From Bradyrhizobium sp. CCBAU 53338 (GTDB taxonomy: Bacteria; Pseudomonadota; Alphaproteobacteria; Rhizobiales; Xanthobacteraceae): a stretch of 64,000 nucleotides of DNA. The stretch's first letter is position 1; the number at the start of each line of letters is the position of its first letter. Both the position numbers and the translations under genes were made by a program. The notes below the pieces were generated by a model. It was not told the origin of the DNA. It did no database searches and worked only from the letters and a program-made list of their open reading frames with translations. The stretch covers positions 5,828,001 through 5,892,000 of the forward strand of contig NZ_CP030048.1 of NCBI RefSeq assembly GCF_015291665.1, in the 5' to 3' direction. Shown piece after piece: positions 29,261 to 39,900 of the stretch.

Positions 29261-29671
29261 TTACGTCACGATCGGCGGATCGATTCGCTGGATTGCCTGC
29301 GGATGGCCAATGTCGTCGATCGAGACATAGGTGAAATTGCCGTCGGTCACGAGGATCGGTTGCACCTCGCGCCGCCGCAGCGCCCAGGCTTCGAGATGGA
29401 CGGTGAGCGAGGTGCGCCCGACGCGCACGAGGTTGGCGTACACCGAGACGAGATCGCCGACATACACCGCTTTTCGAAAGTTCATCGCATCGATCGCGAC
29501 CGTGACGGTACGCGACTTCGCGACTTTCGAGGCGAACACGCCGCCGCCGACGTCCATCTGGCTGAGCAGCCAACCGCCGAAGATGTCGCCATTGGCATTG
29601 GTGTCGGCAGGCATCGCCAGCGTGCGGATGCAGAGATCGCCGCTCGGTTCGGTGTCGGACTTCTCGGTCAT
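29261..29671 (-). CDS. Acyl-CoA thioesterase (YciA-like hotdog)
   Basis: This 136-residue hotdog-fold protein hydrolyses acyl-CoA thioesters. The signature ADTNANGDIFGGWLLSQMD holds the active-site aspartate in the helix, as in YciA, and is followed by VAIDAMNFRKAVYVGDLVSVYA. It starts 7 bases after the FadB/J-like gene ends, so it is the last gene of the beta-oxidation operon. There it could release CoA when acyl-CoA builds up. ATG 29671 was chosen over upstream in-frame codons that lie inside the neighbour. Confidence 0.9.
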   Translation of the reverse strand: MTEKSDTEPSGDLCIRTLAMPADTNANGDIFGGWLLSQMDVGGGVFASKVAKSRTVTVAIDAMNFRKAVYVGDLVSVYANLVRVGRTSLTVHLEAWALRRREVQPILVTDGNFTYVSIDDIGHPQAIQRIDPPIVT

Positions 29672-29678
29672 GCGTCGC

Positions 29679-31775
29679 TCATTTGAAATTGTCCCAGCCC
29701 GGGTCGGGCGCGAAGCGTCCGCCGAATCGTTCGGCCAGCGTACGCAGGGTGGATACGACATTCTCCACCCCCCGTGTGCGTGCATAGTTCAGCGGGCCAC
29801 CGCGGAACGGTGCATAACCCGTGCCGAAGATCATCGCCCCGTCGACCGTATCAGGATTGTCGACGATGCCCTCGCGAAGGGCGGCGACGCAGACATTTGA
29901 CATCGGCAGCACCAGGCGGTCGATCATCTGATCGGTGACGCGGGGACCGGTCTCGGGCAACGGCGCCTTCTCCGCCTTGCCGTCCTTCCAGGTGTAGAAA
30001 CCCTTGCCGGACTTGCGGCCGAGTTCGCCCTTGGCGACCTTCTCGCGCAGCCAGGCGGGCGTCGGCGGCAGGAGATCACCGAACTTTGCGCGCAGCATGT
30101 CGCCGACGTCGAGACAGATGTCGAGCCCGACCTGGTCGGCAAGCTCGATCGGCCCCATCGGCATGCCGAACTGCTCGGCCGCGGCGTCGATCAGGCGCTG
30201 GTCGGTCTTTTCGTCCAGCATCACCATGGCTTCGAGCATATAGGGGGTCAGCGCGCGGTTGACGAGGAAGCCGGGCGAGCTCCTCACGGAGAGCGGCAGG
30301 CGGTCGATCGCGCCGACGAAAGCGAGCACCTCCTTCAGCACCTGTGCGTCGTTTCCGTCATGGCTGACGACCTCGACCAGTTGCAGCCGCGATACCGGAT
30401 TGAAGAAATGCAGGCCGACGAGCCGCTCGGGACGCGCCAGCGTGGTGCGCAGGTCCTGGAGCGGAATGCTCGAGGTGTTGGTCGCAAGGATCGCGCCCGG
30501 CTTCATCCTGGGCTCGAGGCTGGCATAGACCTTCTGCTTGAGCTCCAGCTTCTCAGGCACCGCCTCGATGATGAGATCGGCGTTGCGCACGCCCTCCCCG
30601 TCCAAGTCGGGGATCAGGCGGTCGAGCGCGTCGCGCACCTCGGTCGGCTTGCGGATGATCTTGCCGTAGAGCTCGGCGGCGCGCTTCACTGCAGCCGCGA
30701 TCGGCTCGGCCTTCATGTCGGCGAGCGAGACGCGCAGTCCCTGCCCGGCGACCCAAGCCGCGATGTCGCCGCCCATGGCGCCGGCGCCGATGACGTGAAC
30801 ATGCTTGACCGTGTTGCCACTGCCGGCCGCCTTCTTCATCTGCTCGCGCAGGAAGAACACGCGGATCAAATTCTGCGCGGTCGGCGTCACCATCAATTTG
30901 GCGAAAGACGCCTGCTCCGCCTTCAGCATCGCGGCCTTGCTGCCGCCATGAGTCTCCCAGAGATCGATCAGCGCGTAGGGCGCCGGATAATGCTCGCGGG
31001 GCGCGGCCTTCGCCGCCTCCGCGCGCATGCGTTTGGCGAGCAGCCCGCGCACGGGGCCGAGATTGGCCCCGCGGGTGAGAAGCCCGGGCTTTGCCCGCTT
31101 AAGCCGGCCGAACAACACGTCCTTCACGGCGCCCCGGACGTGGCGCTCCTGCGTCACGCTGTCGACGAGGCCGAGCGCCTTGGCGCGGCGGGCGTCGATG
31201 GTGCGGCCGGTCAGCATCAGCGCCATCGACTGGGTCGGATTGACCAGCGCGGTGAACCGCGCGGTGCCGCCGAGACCGGGATGCAGGCCCAGCATCACCT
31301 CAGGAAAGCCGAAGCGCGCGCCGTCGATGGCGATGCGTGACTGGCAAGCGAGCGCGACCTCGAGCCCGCCGCCGAGGCAGAAGCCGTGGATCACTGCCAC
31401 CGTCGGCAGCTTGAGCGCTTCCAGATGGTCCACCACCGCATGCGCGGCGCGGATGCGGGTTTCGACCATCTCAGGATCGGTGGCGCCGCGGAATTCGTTG
31501 ACGTCGGCGCCGGCAATGAAGCCGGACGGTTTTGCCGAGCGGATGACGAGGCCTGCAGGTCGCTCGGTCTCGATCGCGGCGAGCACAGCGTCGAACTCCT
31601 CCATCACATCGGCGGACAGCGTATTGGCGCTGGAATCGGCACGATCGAACAGCAGCCAGGCGACGCCGTCGGCATCACGCGTCAGCTTGAAGTGCTTGTA
31701 GGGGCCGTCGGCCGACGGTTGGGGCCCGAGCGAGAGCACGCGGTCGCCGAGCGCGGTCATTATCTTGGAATCCAT
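29679..31775 (-). CDS. Bifunctional enoyl-CoA hydratase / 3-hydroxyacyl-CoA dehydrogenase (FadB/FadJ-like)
   Basis: It carries out the second and third steps of fatty-acid beta-oxidation. The 698-residue protein has an N-terminal crotonase domain (about 15-300) with oxyanion-hole and catalytic blocks FIAGADVNEF, GGGLEVALAC and FGFPEVMLGLHPGLGG. A dehydrogenase domain with the NAD site VIGAGAMGGDIAAWVAG (about residue 325), the LHFFNPVSRLQLVEVV block and a C-terminal helical domain follow. Subunit length matches FadB/FadJ, the alpha chain of the trifunctional complex. It starts 2 bases after the thiolase gene ends. Confidence 0.95.
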   Translation of the reverse strand: MDSKIMTALGDRVLSLGPQPSADGPYKHFKLTRDADGVAWLLFDRADSSANTLSADVMEEFDAVLAAIETERPAGLVIRSAKPSGFIAGADVNEFRGATDPEMVETRIRAAHAVVDHLEALKLPTVAVIHGFCLGGGLEVALACQSRIAIDGARFGFPEVMLGLHPGLGGTARFTALVNPTQSMALMLTGRTIDARRAKALGLVDSVTQERHVRGAVKDVLFGRLKRAKPGLLTRGANLGPVRGLLAKRMRAEAAKAAPREHYPAPYALIDLWETHGGSKAAMLKAEQASFAKLMVTPTAQNLIRVFFLREQMKKAAGSGNTVKHVHVIGAGAMGGDIAAWVAGQGLRVSLADMKAEPIAAAVKRAAELYGKIIRKPTEVRDALDRLIPDLDGEGVRNADLIIEAVPEKLELKQKVYASLEPRMKPGAILATNTSSIPLQDLRTTLARPERLVGLHFFNPVSRLQLVEVVSHDGNDAQVLKEVLAFVGAIDRLPLSVRSSPGFLVNRALTPYMLEAMVMLDEKTDQRLIDAAAEQFGMPMGPIELADQVGLDICLDVGDMLRAKFGDLLPPTPAWLREKVAKGELGRKSGKGFYTWKDGKAEKAPLPETGPRVTDQMIDRLVLPMSNVCVAALREGIVDNPDTVDGAMIFGTGYAPFRGGPLNYARTRGVENVVSTLRTLAERFGGRFAPDPGWDNFK

Positions 31776-31777
31776 GG

Positions 31778-33061
31778 TCACACCGCCTCGATCAGCATGG
31801 CGCCGCCGAGCCCGCCGCCGATGCACTCGGTGGCAATTCCGCGCCGCGTGCCGAGCCGCTTCATCGCATTGACGAGATGCAGCACGATACGGTTGCCCGA
31901 GGTGCCGACGGGATGGCCGAGCGAGATGGCCCCACCATCGACATTGAGCTTGCCACGATCGATCTCGCCAGCCGCGCCATCAAGCCGCAAAATCTCGCGA
32001 CAGAACTTCTCGTCGTTCCAGGCGGCGAGACAGCCGAGCACTTGAGTCGCAAAGGCCTCATTCAATTCCCAGGTCTCGACGTCCTGGAGGGTGAGGTTGT
32101 TGCGGGTCAGGAGCGGCGTGGCCGACATCACGGGGCCGAGCCCCATGATGCTTGGATCGAGCGCAGCCCAGTTGCTGTCGACGATCGCAGCCTTGGGCGT
32201 CAGCTTGTGCTTTGCCACCGCGGCATCGGAGGCGAGGATCACCCAGGAGGCGCCGTCTGTGATTTGCGAGGAATTGCCGGCGGTGACCTGTCCCCACGGG
32301 CGCTCGAACACCGGCCGGAGCTTTGCCAGCGTCTCGGCCGTGGAGTCCGGACGCACGCCGTCGTCGTGGTCGAAGAATTTGCCGTCGCGGGAGAACGCGG
32401 TCTCGACCTCGCCTTTCAGAAAACCTTCAGCCTGCGCATGCGCGAGGCGGCGATGGCTCTCTGCGGCATAGGCGTCGGACTGGGCGCGGGTGATGCCGAA
32501 AAGATGGCCGACGACCTCGGCGGTCTGACCCATGTTGAGTTCGGTGATCGGATCGGTCAGCCCGCGCTCGAGGCCGATGATCGGCTTGAGATAGCGCGGG
32601 CGCAGCTTGAACGCGGCGGCAAGCTTCGCGGCCACGCCCTTGGCGGCGGCAAGGCCAGCGAACCAGCGCACGCCGGAATTCGGCCAGACCAGCGGTGCGT
32701 GGCTCAGCGCCTCGGTGCCGCCGGCGAGAATCATGTCGGCATGGCCTTCGCGGATGTAGCGGTAGGCGGTGTCGATCGACTGCATGCCGGAGCCGCAATT
32801 GATCTGCACGGTGAAGGCCACCATGTCCTCGCCCATGCCGAGCCGGAGCGCAGCGACGCGGGCCGGGTTCATCTCGTCCGCGATCACGTTGACGCAGCCG
32901 AGGATGACCTGGTCGAAATCAGCCGGAGAGAAGGGTTGGCGTGCCAGCAGCGGCCGACCGCACTGCACCGCGAGATCGACCGGCGTGAACGGACCCGGCC
33001 CCGAGCGCGCCTTCAAGAACGGCGTCCGACTGCCGTCGACGATGAATACCGGTCGTGCCAT
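31778..33061 (-). CDS. Acetyl-CoA C-acyltransferase (FadA/FadI-like thiolase)
   Basis: This thiolase cleaves 3-ketoacyl-CoA with CoA, the last step of beta-oxidation. The 427-residue enzyme has the acyl-accepting cysteine in INCGSGMQS (Cys89), the histidine in GHPVGTSG and the second cysteine in ECIGGGLGG near the C-terminus. The length, above the usual 390, fits FadI-type beta chains. The start shares one base with the stop of the acyl-CoA dehydrogenase gene, and the FadB/J-like gene follows after 2 bases, so the subunits are made together. Confidence 0.94.
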   Translation of the reverse strand: MARPVFIVDGSRTPFLKARSGPGPFTPVDLAVQCGRPLLARQPFSPADFDQVILGCVNVIADEMNPARVAALRLGMGEDMVAFTVQINCGSGMQSIDTAYRYIREGHADMILAGGTEALSHAPLVWPNSGVRWFAGLAAAKGVAAKLAAAFKLRPRYLKPIIGLERGLTDPITELNMGQTAEVVGHLFGITRAQSDAYAAESHRRLAHAQAEGFLKGEVETAFSRDGKFFDHDDGVRPDSTAETLAKLRPVFERPWGQVTAGNSSQITDGASWVILASDAAVAKHKLTPKAAIVDSNWAALDPSIMGLGPVMSATPLLTRNNLTLQDVETWELNEAFATQVLGCLAAWNDEKFCREILRLDGAAGEIDRGKLNVDGGAISLGHPVGTSGNRIVLHLVNAMKRLGTRRGIATECIGGGLGGAMLIEAV

Positions 33062-35328
33062 CAGCTCGCCGCCCTCTGTTCACCGAGTTCCTGGAAGAAC
33101 TGATGCACGTCGCCGGGTTTCTTGTAAATCGGCGACAGCGCCTCCGGCGCAAAATCGTCGACCTCGATGACTTTTGTGAGGGCTTCGTGAGCCGCGGCAA
33201 GCTGCTCGCCTTCGGCCTGCGTGATCACGCCCTTGGCGACGGCGTCCTTCCAATCGCGGATATGCGCCGCGCGCACGCGCTTGGCGATGGCGTCGGTGCT
33301 CGTCACCAGCTTGAACGCGCGCTCCAGCCGGGAGAAGCCGCTATCGTCATCGACGTGGGCCAGATCCGGCGTGAGGCGTTCGCGTGCCGCCGTGGGCTCC
33401 AGCACGAGGCCTGCACATTGGTGCACGACGCGGTCAGAGGGCCCGAGGACGCGAGCGCCGAAGGGCTGCACCACGAGCTTGAGGATCAGCGCGACGAAGC
33501 GGTTCGGCAGACTGGCGAGGATTTCGGCCAGCCTGATCTCGATGGTCCTGAAGCCGGTCGCCATGCACCATTCCAGCGCGGCAAAATCTTCTTTCTGCCT
33601 TCCCTCGTCCTGCCATCGCTTCAGCGCGGCCGAGAGCAAGTACAGTTCCGAAAGGATGTCGCCGAAGCGCGCCGACAGCATCTCCTTGCGCTTGAGCGCG
33701 CCGCCGAGCGTGAGCAGCGCCATGTCGGCGCAGAGCGCAAACGCGGCGGAGTAGCGCGAGAGCTGGCGGTAGAACGGCGTGGCATCGCCCGCATCGGGCG
33801 CAAGCGCGAAGGCACCAAAGGTCCAGCTTCGGCCGAAGGCACGGAACAGCGTCTGAAAGCTGTGGCCGACGTGCTTCCAGAACGCCTTGTCGAACGCGGC
33901 GAGTCCGCGCTCGCGGTCCGCGTCGGCCAGCGCATTCATCTCGTCCAGCAGGTAGGGATGCGCGCGGATGGCGCCCTGCCCGAACACGATGAGATTGCGG
34001 GTCAGGATGTTGGCGCCCTCGACCGTGATGCCGACGGGCACGGCGCGGTGGAGATTGCCGATGTAGTTTTGCGGACCGTCGATCACCGCCTTGCCGCCGT
34101 GGATGTCCATGGCATCGTCGATCGCGATACGCATCCGCTCGGTCGCGTGCAGCTTCATGATGCCGGAGATCACGGCCGGATGGACGCCCGCGTTCAGCGC
34201 AGCGCAGGTGAGCCGGCGCGCTGCGTCGAGCTGGTAGGCAGTGGCGACGATGCGCGCGAGCGGCTCCTCGACGCCCTCGAACTTGGAGATGGAGATGCCG
34301 AACTGCTCGCGGATACGGGCATAAGCACCGGTGGTGCGCGCCGCGTAGGCGGCACCGGCCGCGGAAAGCGACGGCAGCGAGATGCCGCGGCCGGCGGCGA
34401 GCGCCGTCATCAGCATCTTCCAGCCTTGACCAAGCCGCTCCTTGCCGCCGATGACATAGTCGAGCGGGATGAAGACGTCGCGGCCCCAGTTCGGGCCGTT
34501 CTGGAAAACCTGCATCGACGGCAGATGGCGATGGCCTATCTCGACGCCGGGCAGGTTGGTCGGGATCAACGCGACCGTAATACCGAGCTCGTCCTGATCG
34601 CCGACGAGATGGTCGGGGTCATAAGCCTTGAACGCAAGGCCCAGCAACGTCGCGACGGGTCCCAGCGTGATGTAGCGCTTGTGCCAGTTGAGCCTGAGGC
34701 CCGTGACCTCGCGACCCTCGAACACGCCCTTGCAGATGATTCCGGTGTCGACCATCGAGGCAGCGTCGGAGCCGGCCTCGGGGCTGGTGAGGCCGAAGCA
34801 GGGAATGTCGCGGCCGTCGGCAAGCCGTGGCAGCCAGCGCTCCTGCTGCTCTTTCGTTCCGAAGCGCAGAAGGAGCTCGCCGGGCCCAAGGGAGTTGGGC
34901 ACCATCACGGTGACGGCGGCCGCGATCGAGCGGGTCGAAATCTTGCGCACGACCTCCGAATGGGCATAGGGCGAGAAGCCGAGGCCGCCAAACTCCTTCG
35001 GGATGATCATGCCGAAGAATTTTTCGCGCTTGACGAAGGCCCACGCCTCCTGCGGCAGGTCGCGCCATTCCCAGAAGATCTTCCACTCGTCGAGCATGAC
35101 ACAGAGCTCGTCGACCGGTCCGTTGAGGAAAGCCTGCTCCTCGCCGGTCAATTTCGCCTGCGGCGTCTTCAGCAGCTTCGACCAGTCAGGGTTGCCGGTG
35201 AATAGATCGGCGTCCCACCAGACGTCGCCGGCCTCCAGCGCCTCGCGTTCGGTGTCGGACATTGCCGGCAGCACGCCGCGCGCCCAGGAGAAGATCGGCT
35301 TGGTGATGGTGTCGCGGCGAAAGCTCAT
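33061..35328 (-). CDS. FadE-like acyl-CoA dehydrogenase
   Basis: This FAD enzyme makes the first double bond in fatty acyl-CoA. With 755 residues it is of the long E. coli FadE type rather than the 380-residue form. An acyl-CoA dehydrogenase core (about 75-480) contains CFGLTSPEAGSDAASM and the substrate-binding IHGGKAVIDGPQNYIGNLHR region, followed by a C-terminal DUF1974-like helical extension (about 480-740). ATG 35328 is preferred over an in-frame ATG 12 bases upstream because AGG is better spaced. It is the first gene of the beta-oxidation operon. Confidence 0.93.
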   Translation of the reverse strand: MSFRRDTITKPIFSWARGVLPAMSDTEREALEAGDVWWDADLFTGNPDWSKLLKTPQAKLTGEEQAFLNGPVDELCVMLDEWKIFWEWRDLPQEAWAFVKREKFFGMIIPKEFGGLGFSPYAHSEVVRKISTRSIAAAVTVMVPNSLGPGELLLRFGTKEQQERWLPRLADGRDIPCFGLTSPEAGSDAASMVDTGIICKGVFEGREVTGLRLNWHKRYITLGPVATLLGLAFKAYDPDHLVGDQDELGITVALIPTNLPGVEIGHRHLPSMQVFQNGPNWGRDVFIPLDYVIGGKERLGQGWKMLMTALAAGRGISLPSLSAAGAAYAARTTGAYARIREQFGISISKFEGVEEPLARIVATAYQLDAARRLTCAALNAGVHPAVISGIMKLHATERMRIAIDDAMDIHGGKAVIDGPQNYIGNLHRAVPVGITVEGANILTRNLIVFGQGAIRAHPYLLDEMNALADADRERGLAAFDKAFWKHVGHSFQTLFRAFGRSWTFGAFALAPDAGDATPFYRQLSRYSAAFALCADMALLTLGGALKRKEMLSARFGDILSELYLLSAALKRWQDEGRQKEDFAALEWCMATGFRTIEIRLAEILASLPNRFVALILKLVVQPFGARVLGPSDRVVHQCAGLVLEPTAARERLTPDLAHVDDDSGFSRLERAFKLVTSTDAIAKRVRAAHIRDWKDAVAKGVITQAEGEQLAAAHEALTKVIEVDDFAPEALSPIYKKPGDVHQFFQELGEQRAAS

Positions 35329-35505
35329 GGCGGACCTCATGCAACGGCGCGGTGACGGGTCATTTTAGCGGAAAGTGGCCGGGGTGGGTGAAGACTTCGC
35401 CCGCACAATCGTGCGAATTGGCGCGACCGGGCGGCCGCCCCCCGGAGGCGATAACGGCCGGGCGTGGGTGCAGTTCCGGGAGGGGGCAGTGAGATGCCCC
35501 TACAC

Positions 35506-35606
35506 CGTCATTCCGGCGCGACGCGTAGCGTCGAGCCCGGGATCCATAGCCACGATCGTGAGTATGGACTCCGGGCTCGCGCCTGTCGGCGCGCCCCGGA
35601 ATGACG
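35506..35606. repeat. Complete 101-bp palindromic repeat element
   Basis: It is bounded by CGTCATTCCGGCGCG (from 35506) and the matching GCGCCCCGGAATGACG (to 35606). An inner inverted repeat, GAGCCCGGGATCCATA against TATGGACTCCGGGCTC, leaves a loop of about 15 bases. The 297-base gap between the FadE-like and flavin reductase genes is mostly this element; the rest shows nothing I recognise. Confidence 0.75.
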
Positions 35607-35625
35607 GAGTGGAGAGAGGCCCGGC

Positions 35626-36285
35626 CTAGTCCGGCCGGACCATCTCGAACATGTTTTCCGGCTTGATCTCGAAATAATCGCCGCGGCGGCCGGCGCGCAC
35701 GATCGGGCGGGCGGCGGCGGTTTGGTAGACGCCGTCCTTGATCATGGCCTTGTCGATGTGGACGGCGACGACCTCGCCCAGCGTCAGCCAGGCATCGGCC
35801 TCCTTGCCATTGGCGCCCTTGAGGCGGACGATATCCGACACCCTGCACTCGAAGGCGACGGGGCTCTCGCCAACGCGCGGCACGTTGACGAGCTTGCCGG
35901 GGACTGCGGTGAGGCCTGCGATCTCGAACTCGTCGACTTCAGGGGCGACATGCGCGGCGGTCGCGTTCATTTGCTTGGCGAGGTCCATGGTGGCCAGATT
36001 CCACACGAACTCGCCGGTCTGCTTGATGTTCGAGACCGTGTCCTTCCAGTTGGTGGAGGAGAAGCCGATGATCGGCGGGACGTAGCAGAACGCGTTGAAG
36101 AAGCTGTAGGGCGCGAGGTTGACGTGGCCCTTGGTGTCACGCGAGGAGATCCAGCCGATCGGCCGCGGCGCGATGATGGCGTTGAAGGGATCGTGCTTGA
36201 GGCCGTGGCCCTTGGCGGGCTCGTAGAAGTACAGATCCTTCTCGGTCACGCGCTGCTTCTCCGCTATCCCGCCAGTCCGGGCCAT
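35626..36285 (-). CDS. Flavin reductase-like FMN-binding protein
   Basis: This 219-residue protein of the flavin reductase-like split-barrel family binds FMN. The family blocks are visible: FNAIIAPRPIGWISSRDTKGHVNLAPYSFF, then PPIIGFSSTNWKDTVSNIKQTGEFVWNLA (given as PRPIGWISS, NLAPYSFFNAF and DTVSNIKQTGEF). Members reduce flavin for two-component oxygenases or modify flavin themselves. It is separated from the beta-oxidation operon by a palindromic repeat. ATG 36285 is used; an in-frame TTG at 36306 is possible. Confidence 0.88.
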   Translation of the reverse strand: MARTGGIAEKQRVTEKDLYFYEPAKGHGLKHDPFNAIIAPRPIGWISSRDTKGHVNLAPYSFFNAFCYVPPIIGFSSTNWKDTVSNIKQTGEFVWNLATMDLAKQMNATAAHVAPEVDEFEIAGLTAVPGKLVNVPRVGESPVAFECRVSDIVRLKGANGKEADAWLTLGEVVAVHIDKAMIKDGVYQTAAARPIVRAGRRGDYFEIKPENMFEMVRPD

Positions 36286-36319
36286 GCGAAGCAGCTTATA
36301 GGGCAAACGCCCTGCCCCG

Positions 36320-36919
36320 TCAGTGGCGCGGCGACAGACCGGCGATGACGAAATCGATCATCTGGTCGATGGTCGGGCCCGGCTTGGTGGCGCACTGGGC
36401 GATCATCTGGGGGTGGAAGAAGCGCATCATGGCGGTACAGGCGCAGAGCGAGGCCAGTTGCAGGTCCGGCGCCTCGAACTCGCCGGAAACAGCACCTTGC
36501 GCGATCATCTGTCCGACAAATCCGGCGATGCACTCCATGTGGTTGACACAGACGTCCCAATCCTCCTGCATCGCGATCTCAACCATCTCATGCAGCTTGT
36601 TGTCCCCGACATAACGCTCGGTGTTCATGCGATGGATGGTGGTGAGCAACTCGCGAAAGCGCTCGAGCACGGGACCGGGCCGCGCCACGATCCGCTGCGC
36701 CTCGAGCTCGACCTCGCCCATCAGCGAACGCGCCACCGCCTGATGGATCGCCTTCTTCGATTCGAAGAAGCGATAGACGTTGGCGGGGCTCATCCGGAGC
36801 TCTTTGGCAATGTCCCCGACCGTGGTCTTCTGGTAGCCGATCTGGCGGAACAGCCGCTCGGCCACCTCGAGAATACGACCCCGGGTGTCGCCTTCGATAT
36901 GTTCCGCAACCAGTGTCAT
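36320..36919 (-). CDS. TetR-family regulator of the RND efflux operon
   Basis: This 199-residue TetR protein has an N-terminal HTH (about 15-60, TTVGDIAKELRMSPANVYRFFESKKAIHQAV in shorter form: GDIAKELRMSPANVYRFF) and a C-terminal ligand-binding helical domain. It starts 33 bases after the RND pump gene ends, on the same strand, so adaptor, pump and regulator are probably one transcript and the regulator controls its own operon. The dyad at 41429-41459 is its likely site. The ligand is unknown. Confidence 0.9.
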   Translation of the reverse strand: MTLVAEHIEGDTRGRILEVAERLFRQIGYQKTTVGDIAKELRMSPANVYRFFESKKAIHQAVARSLMGEVELEAQRIVARPGPVLERFRELLTTIHRMNTERYVGDNKLHEMVEIAMQEDWDVCVNHMECIAGFVGQMIAQGAVSGEFEAPDLQLASLCACTAMMRFFHPQMIAQCATKPGPTIDQMIDFVIAGLSPRH

Positions 36920-36952
36920 GTGTCAGGACTCGTCCGTCGTTAGTCTTCTCAT

Positions 36953-39900
36953 TTATTCAGCCGCTTCAGCAAGCGGAATTGCGTGCTGGTCATCGCTCCC
37001 ATGCTGCGGCGCGGCAGGCTGTTCCGGCGTACCGGCTTCGTCGAGGCTCTTCCTGAACCAAAGCGCATAGAGGCCCGGCAGGTAAAGGAGTGTGAGGAAG
37101 GTCGCGACGAACAGGCCGCCCATGATGGTGATCGCCATCGGGCCCCAGAAGGCCGAGCGCGACAGCGGGATCATGGCTAGGATGGCGGCGAGCGCCGTCA
37201 GCACCACCGGACGGGCGCGGCGGACGGTAGCCTCCACGATCGCCTCCCGGCGGGTCAAGCCGTGAGATACGTCGGTCTCGATCTGGTCCACCAGGATGAC
37301 CGTGTTGCGCATGATCATGCCGGCGAGTGCGATCAGACCCAGCAGCGCCACGAAGCCGAATGGGGCGTTGGCGACGTTGAGACCGAAGGAGGCACCGACG
37401 ATGCCGAGCGGTGCGGTCAGGAACACCAGGAACAGGCGCGAGAAGCTCTGCAGCTGGATCATCAGCAGCGTCAGCATCACCATGACCATCACCGGGAAGA
37501 GGACGAAGATCGAGGCATTGCCCTTGGCCGATTCTTCGAACGCGCCACCCGGCTCGATGCGGTAGGCCGGCTCGAGGTAGTCCTTGATCTGCTGGAGCTT
37601 CGGCGTGATCTGGTTGGTCACGTCGGGCGCCTGCACGCCATCGACCACGTCGGAGCGCACGGTGATCGCCATGTCGCGGTTGCGCCGCCACATGATCGGC
37701 TCTTCGTGCGAATATTCGATCCTGGCGATCTGCTGGAGCGGCACCGCGACGCCGTTCTTCGAGGTGATGGTGAGATCGCCGACGCCGCCGAGGTCGAGAC
37801 GTTCGGACGGGATCGCGCGGGCGACCACGGCGACCTTCTCGATGCCGTCGCGCACCGTCGTGACCTGCGCGCCGGAGATCAGCATCGACAGCGCCTGCGA
37901 CACGTCCTGCGGGGTCAGCCCCATGGCGCGAGCGCGATCCTGATCGACGACGAGCTTGAGGTAAGGCGACTGCTCATTCCAGTCGAGCTGGACGTCCTTG
38001 ACGTTCTTGTTCTGCCGCATGACGTCGCGAACCTGGTAGGCGATCTCGCGCACCTTGTTGGCGTCCGGGCCGATCACGCGGAACTGGACGGGAAAGCCGA
38101 CCGGCGGACCGAAATTGAAACGGTCGACGCGGACGCGCGCCTCAGTCAGCATTCCGTCGGCAACGGCGCCCTCGATCTTGGCCTTGACCCGCTCGCGCGC
38201 CTCGACGCCCTTGGCGACGATGACGATCTCGGCGAACGACTCGTTTGGAAGCTGCGGATTGAGGCCGAGCCAGAAGCGCGGCGAGCCCTGGCCGACATAG
38301 GACGTATAGGTCTCGATGTCCTTGTCGTCCTTCAGCAACGTTTCGGCCTTCTCCACGGCCTTCTCGGTCACGTTGAAGGCGGTGCCCTCGGGCAGGCGCA
38401 GCTGCAGGAACAGCTCGGGCCGCTCCGACAGCGGGAAGAACTGCTGTTGGACATGGCCGAAGCCGACGATGGAGGCGATGAAGACGCCGACGGTCGCGAC
38501 GACGACGGTGATGCGGTGATTGACGCACCATTGCACGATGGCGCGCAGGCCGCGGTACATGCGGGTCTCGTAGACCGCATGCGGATCGTGGTTGTGGTGG
38601 ACTTTGATCTCCGGCAGCAGCTTCACGCCGATATAGGGCGTGAAGATCACCGCCACGAACCAGGAAGCGACCAGCGCGATCGCCACGATCCAGAAGATGC
38701 TGCCGGCATATTCGCCGACCGCCGAATTGGCAAAGCCGATGGGGAGGAAGCCAGCGGCCGTGACCAGCGTTCCCGTGAGCATCGGAAACGCCGTCGATTC
38801 CCAGGCGAAGGAGGCCGCGCGCATGCGGTCCCAACCCTGCTCCATCTTCACAACCATCATCTCGACCGCGATGATGGCATCATCCACGAGCAGTCCGAGC
38901 GCGATGATCAGGGCGCCGAGCGTGATGCGATGCAGGTCGAGCGACATCGTGTTCATCACGATGAAGACGATGCCGAGCACAAGCGGCACGGAGAGCGCGA
39001 CCACGATACCGGTGCGCCAGCCCAACGCCAGGAACGAGACGAACAGCACGATGACCAGCGCTTCCATGAAGGAGTGCACGAACTCGCCGACGGCGTGCTC
39101 GACCACCTTGGGCTGATCGGCAATCATCGAAACATCGATACCTTGGGGCACCGCCTTCATGAACTCCGCAGTCGCCTTCTCGACGTCCTTGCCGAGCTCG
39201 AGGATGTTGGCGCCCTTGGCGGTGACGACGCCGATGCCGATCGCAGCCTTGCCTTCCTGGCGGACGACGAAGCTCGGCGGATCGACGTAGCCGTGAGTGA
39301 CGGTGGCGATGTCACCGAGGCGGAACACGCGACCGTTGCTTTCGACCGGCGTCTCGGCCACGGCCTTGGCGCCGTCGAGCGCGCCGGTGACGCGCAACGG
39401 CACGCGCTGCGCCGAGGTCTCGACCGTCCCGGCCGGCGTCACGTTGTTCTGCTTGGCGAGCGAATCGAACAACGCCTGCGGCGTGATGCCGAGCGTGGCG
39501 AGCTTGGCGTGGCTGAACTCGACGAAGATGCGCTCGTCCTGGTTGCCGTACATGTCGACCTTGGTGACACCTGGCACCTTCAGGAGGCGCTGGCGAAGAC
39601 CTTCGGCGACCTTCTTGAGCTGGGCGTAATCGGCGCCGTCGCCGGTCATCATGTAGAGGATGGAATCGACGTCGGAGAATTCATCGTTGACGACGGGGCC
39701 CAGAATACCCGAGGGCAGCTGGCCCTGCACGTCGACCAGCTTCTTGCGCAAGAGATAGAAGAGATACGGCACGTCCTTCGGCGGCGTGGAATCGCGGAAG
39801 GTGACCTGGAGCGCGGTGAAGCCGGGCTTGGAATAGGTCTGCACCTTCTCGAAATAGGGCAGCTCCTGGATCTTCTTCTCGATGGGATCGGCGACCTGCG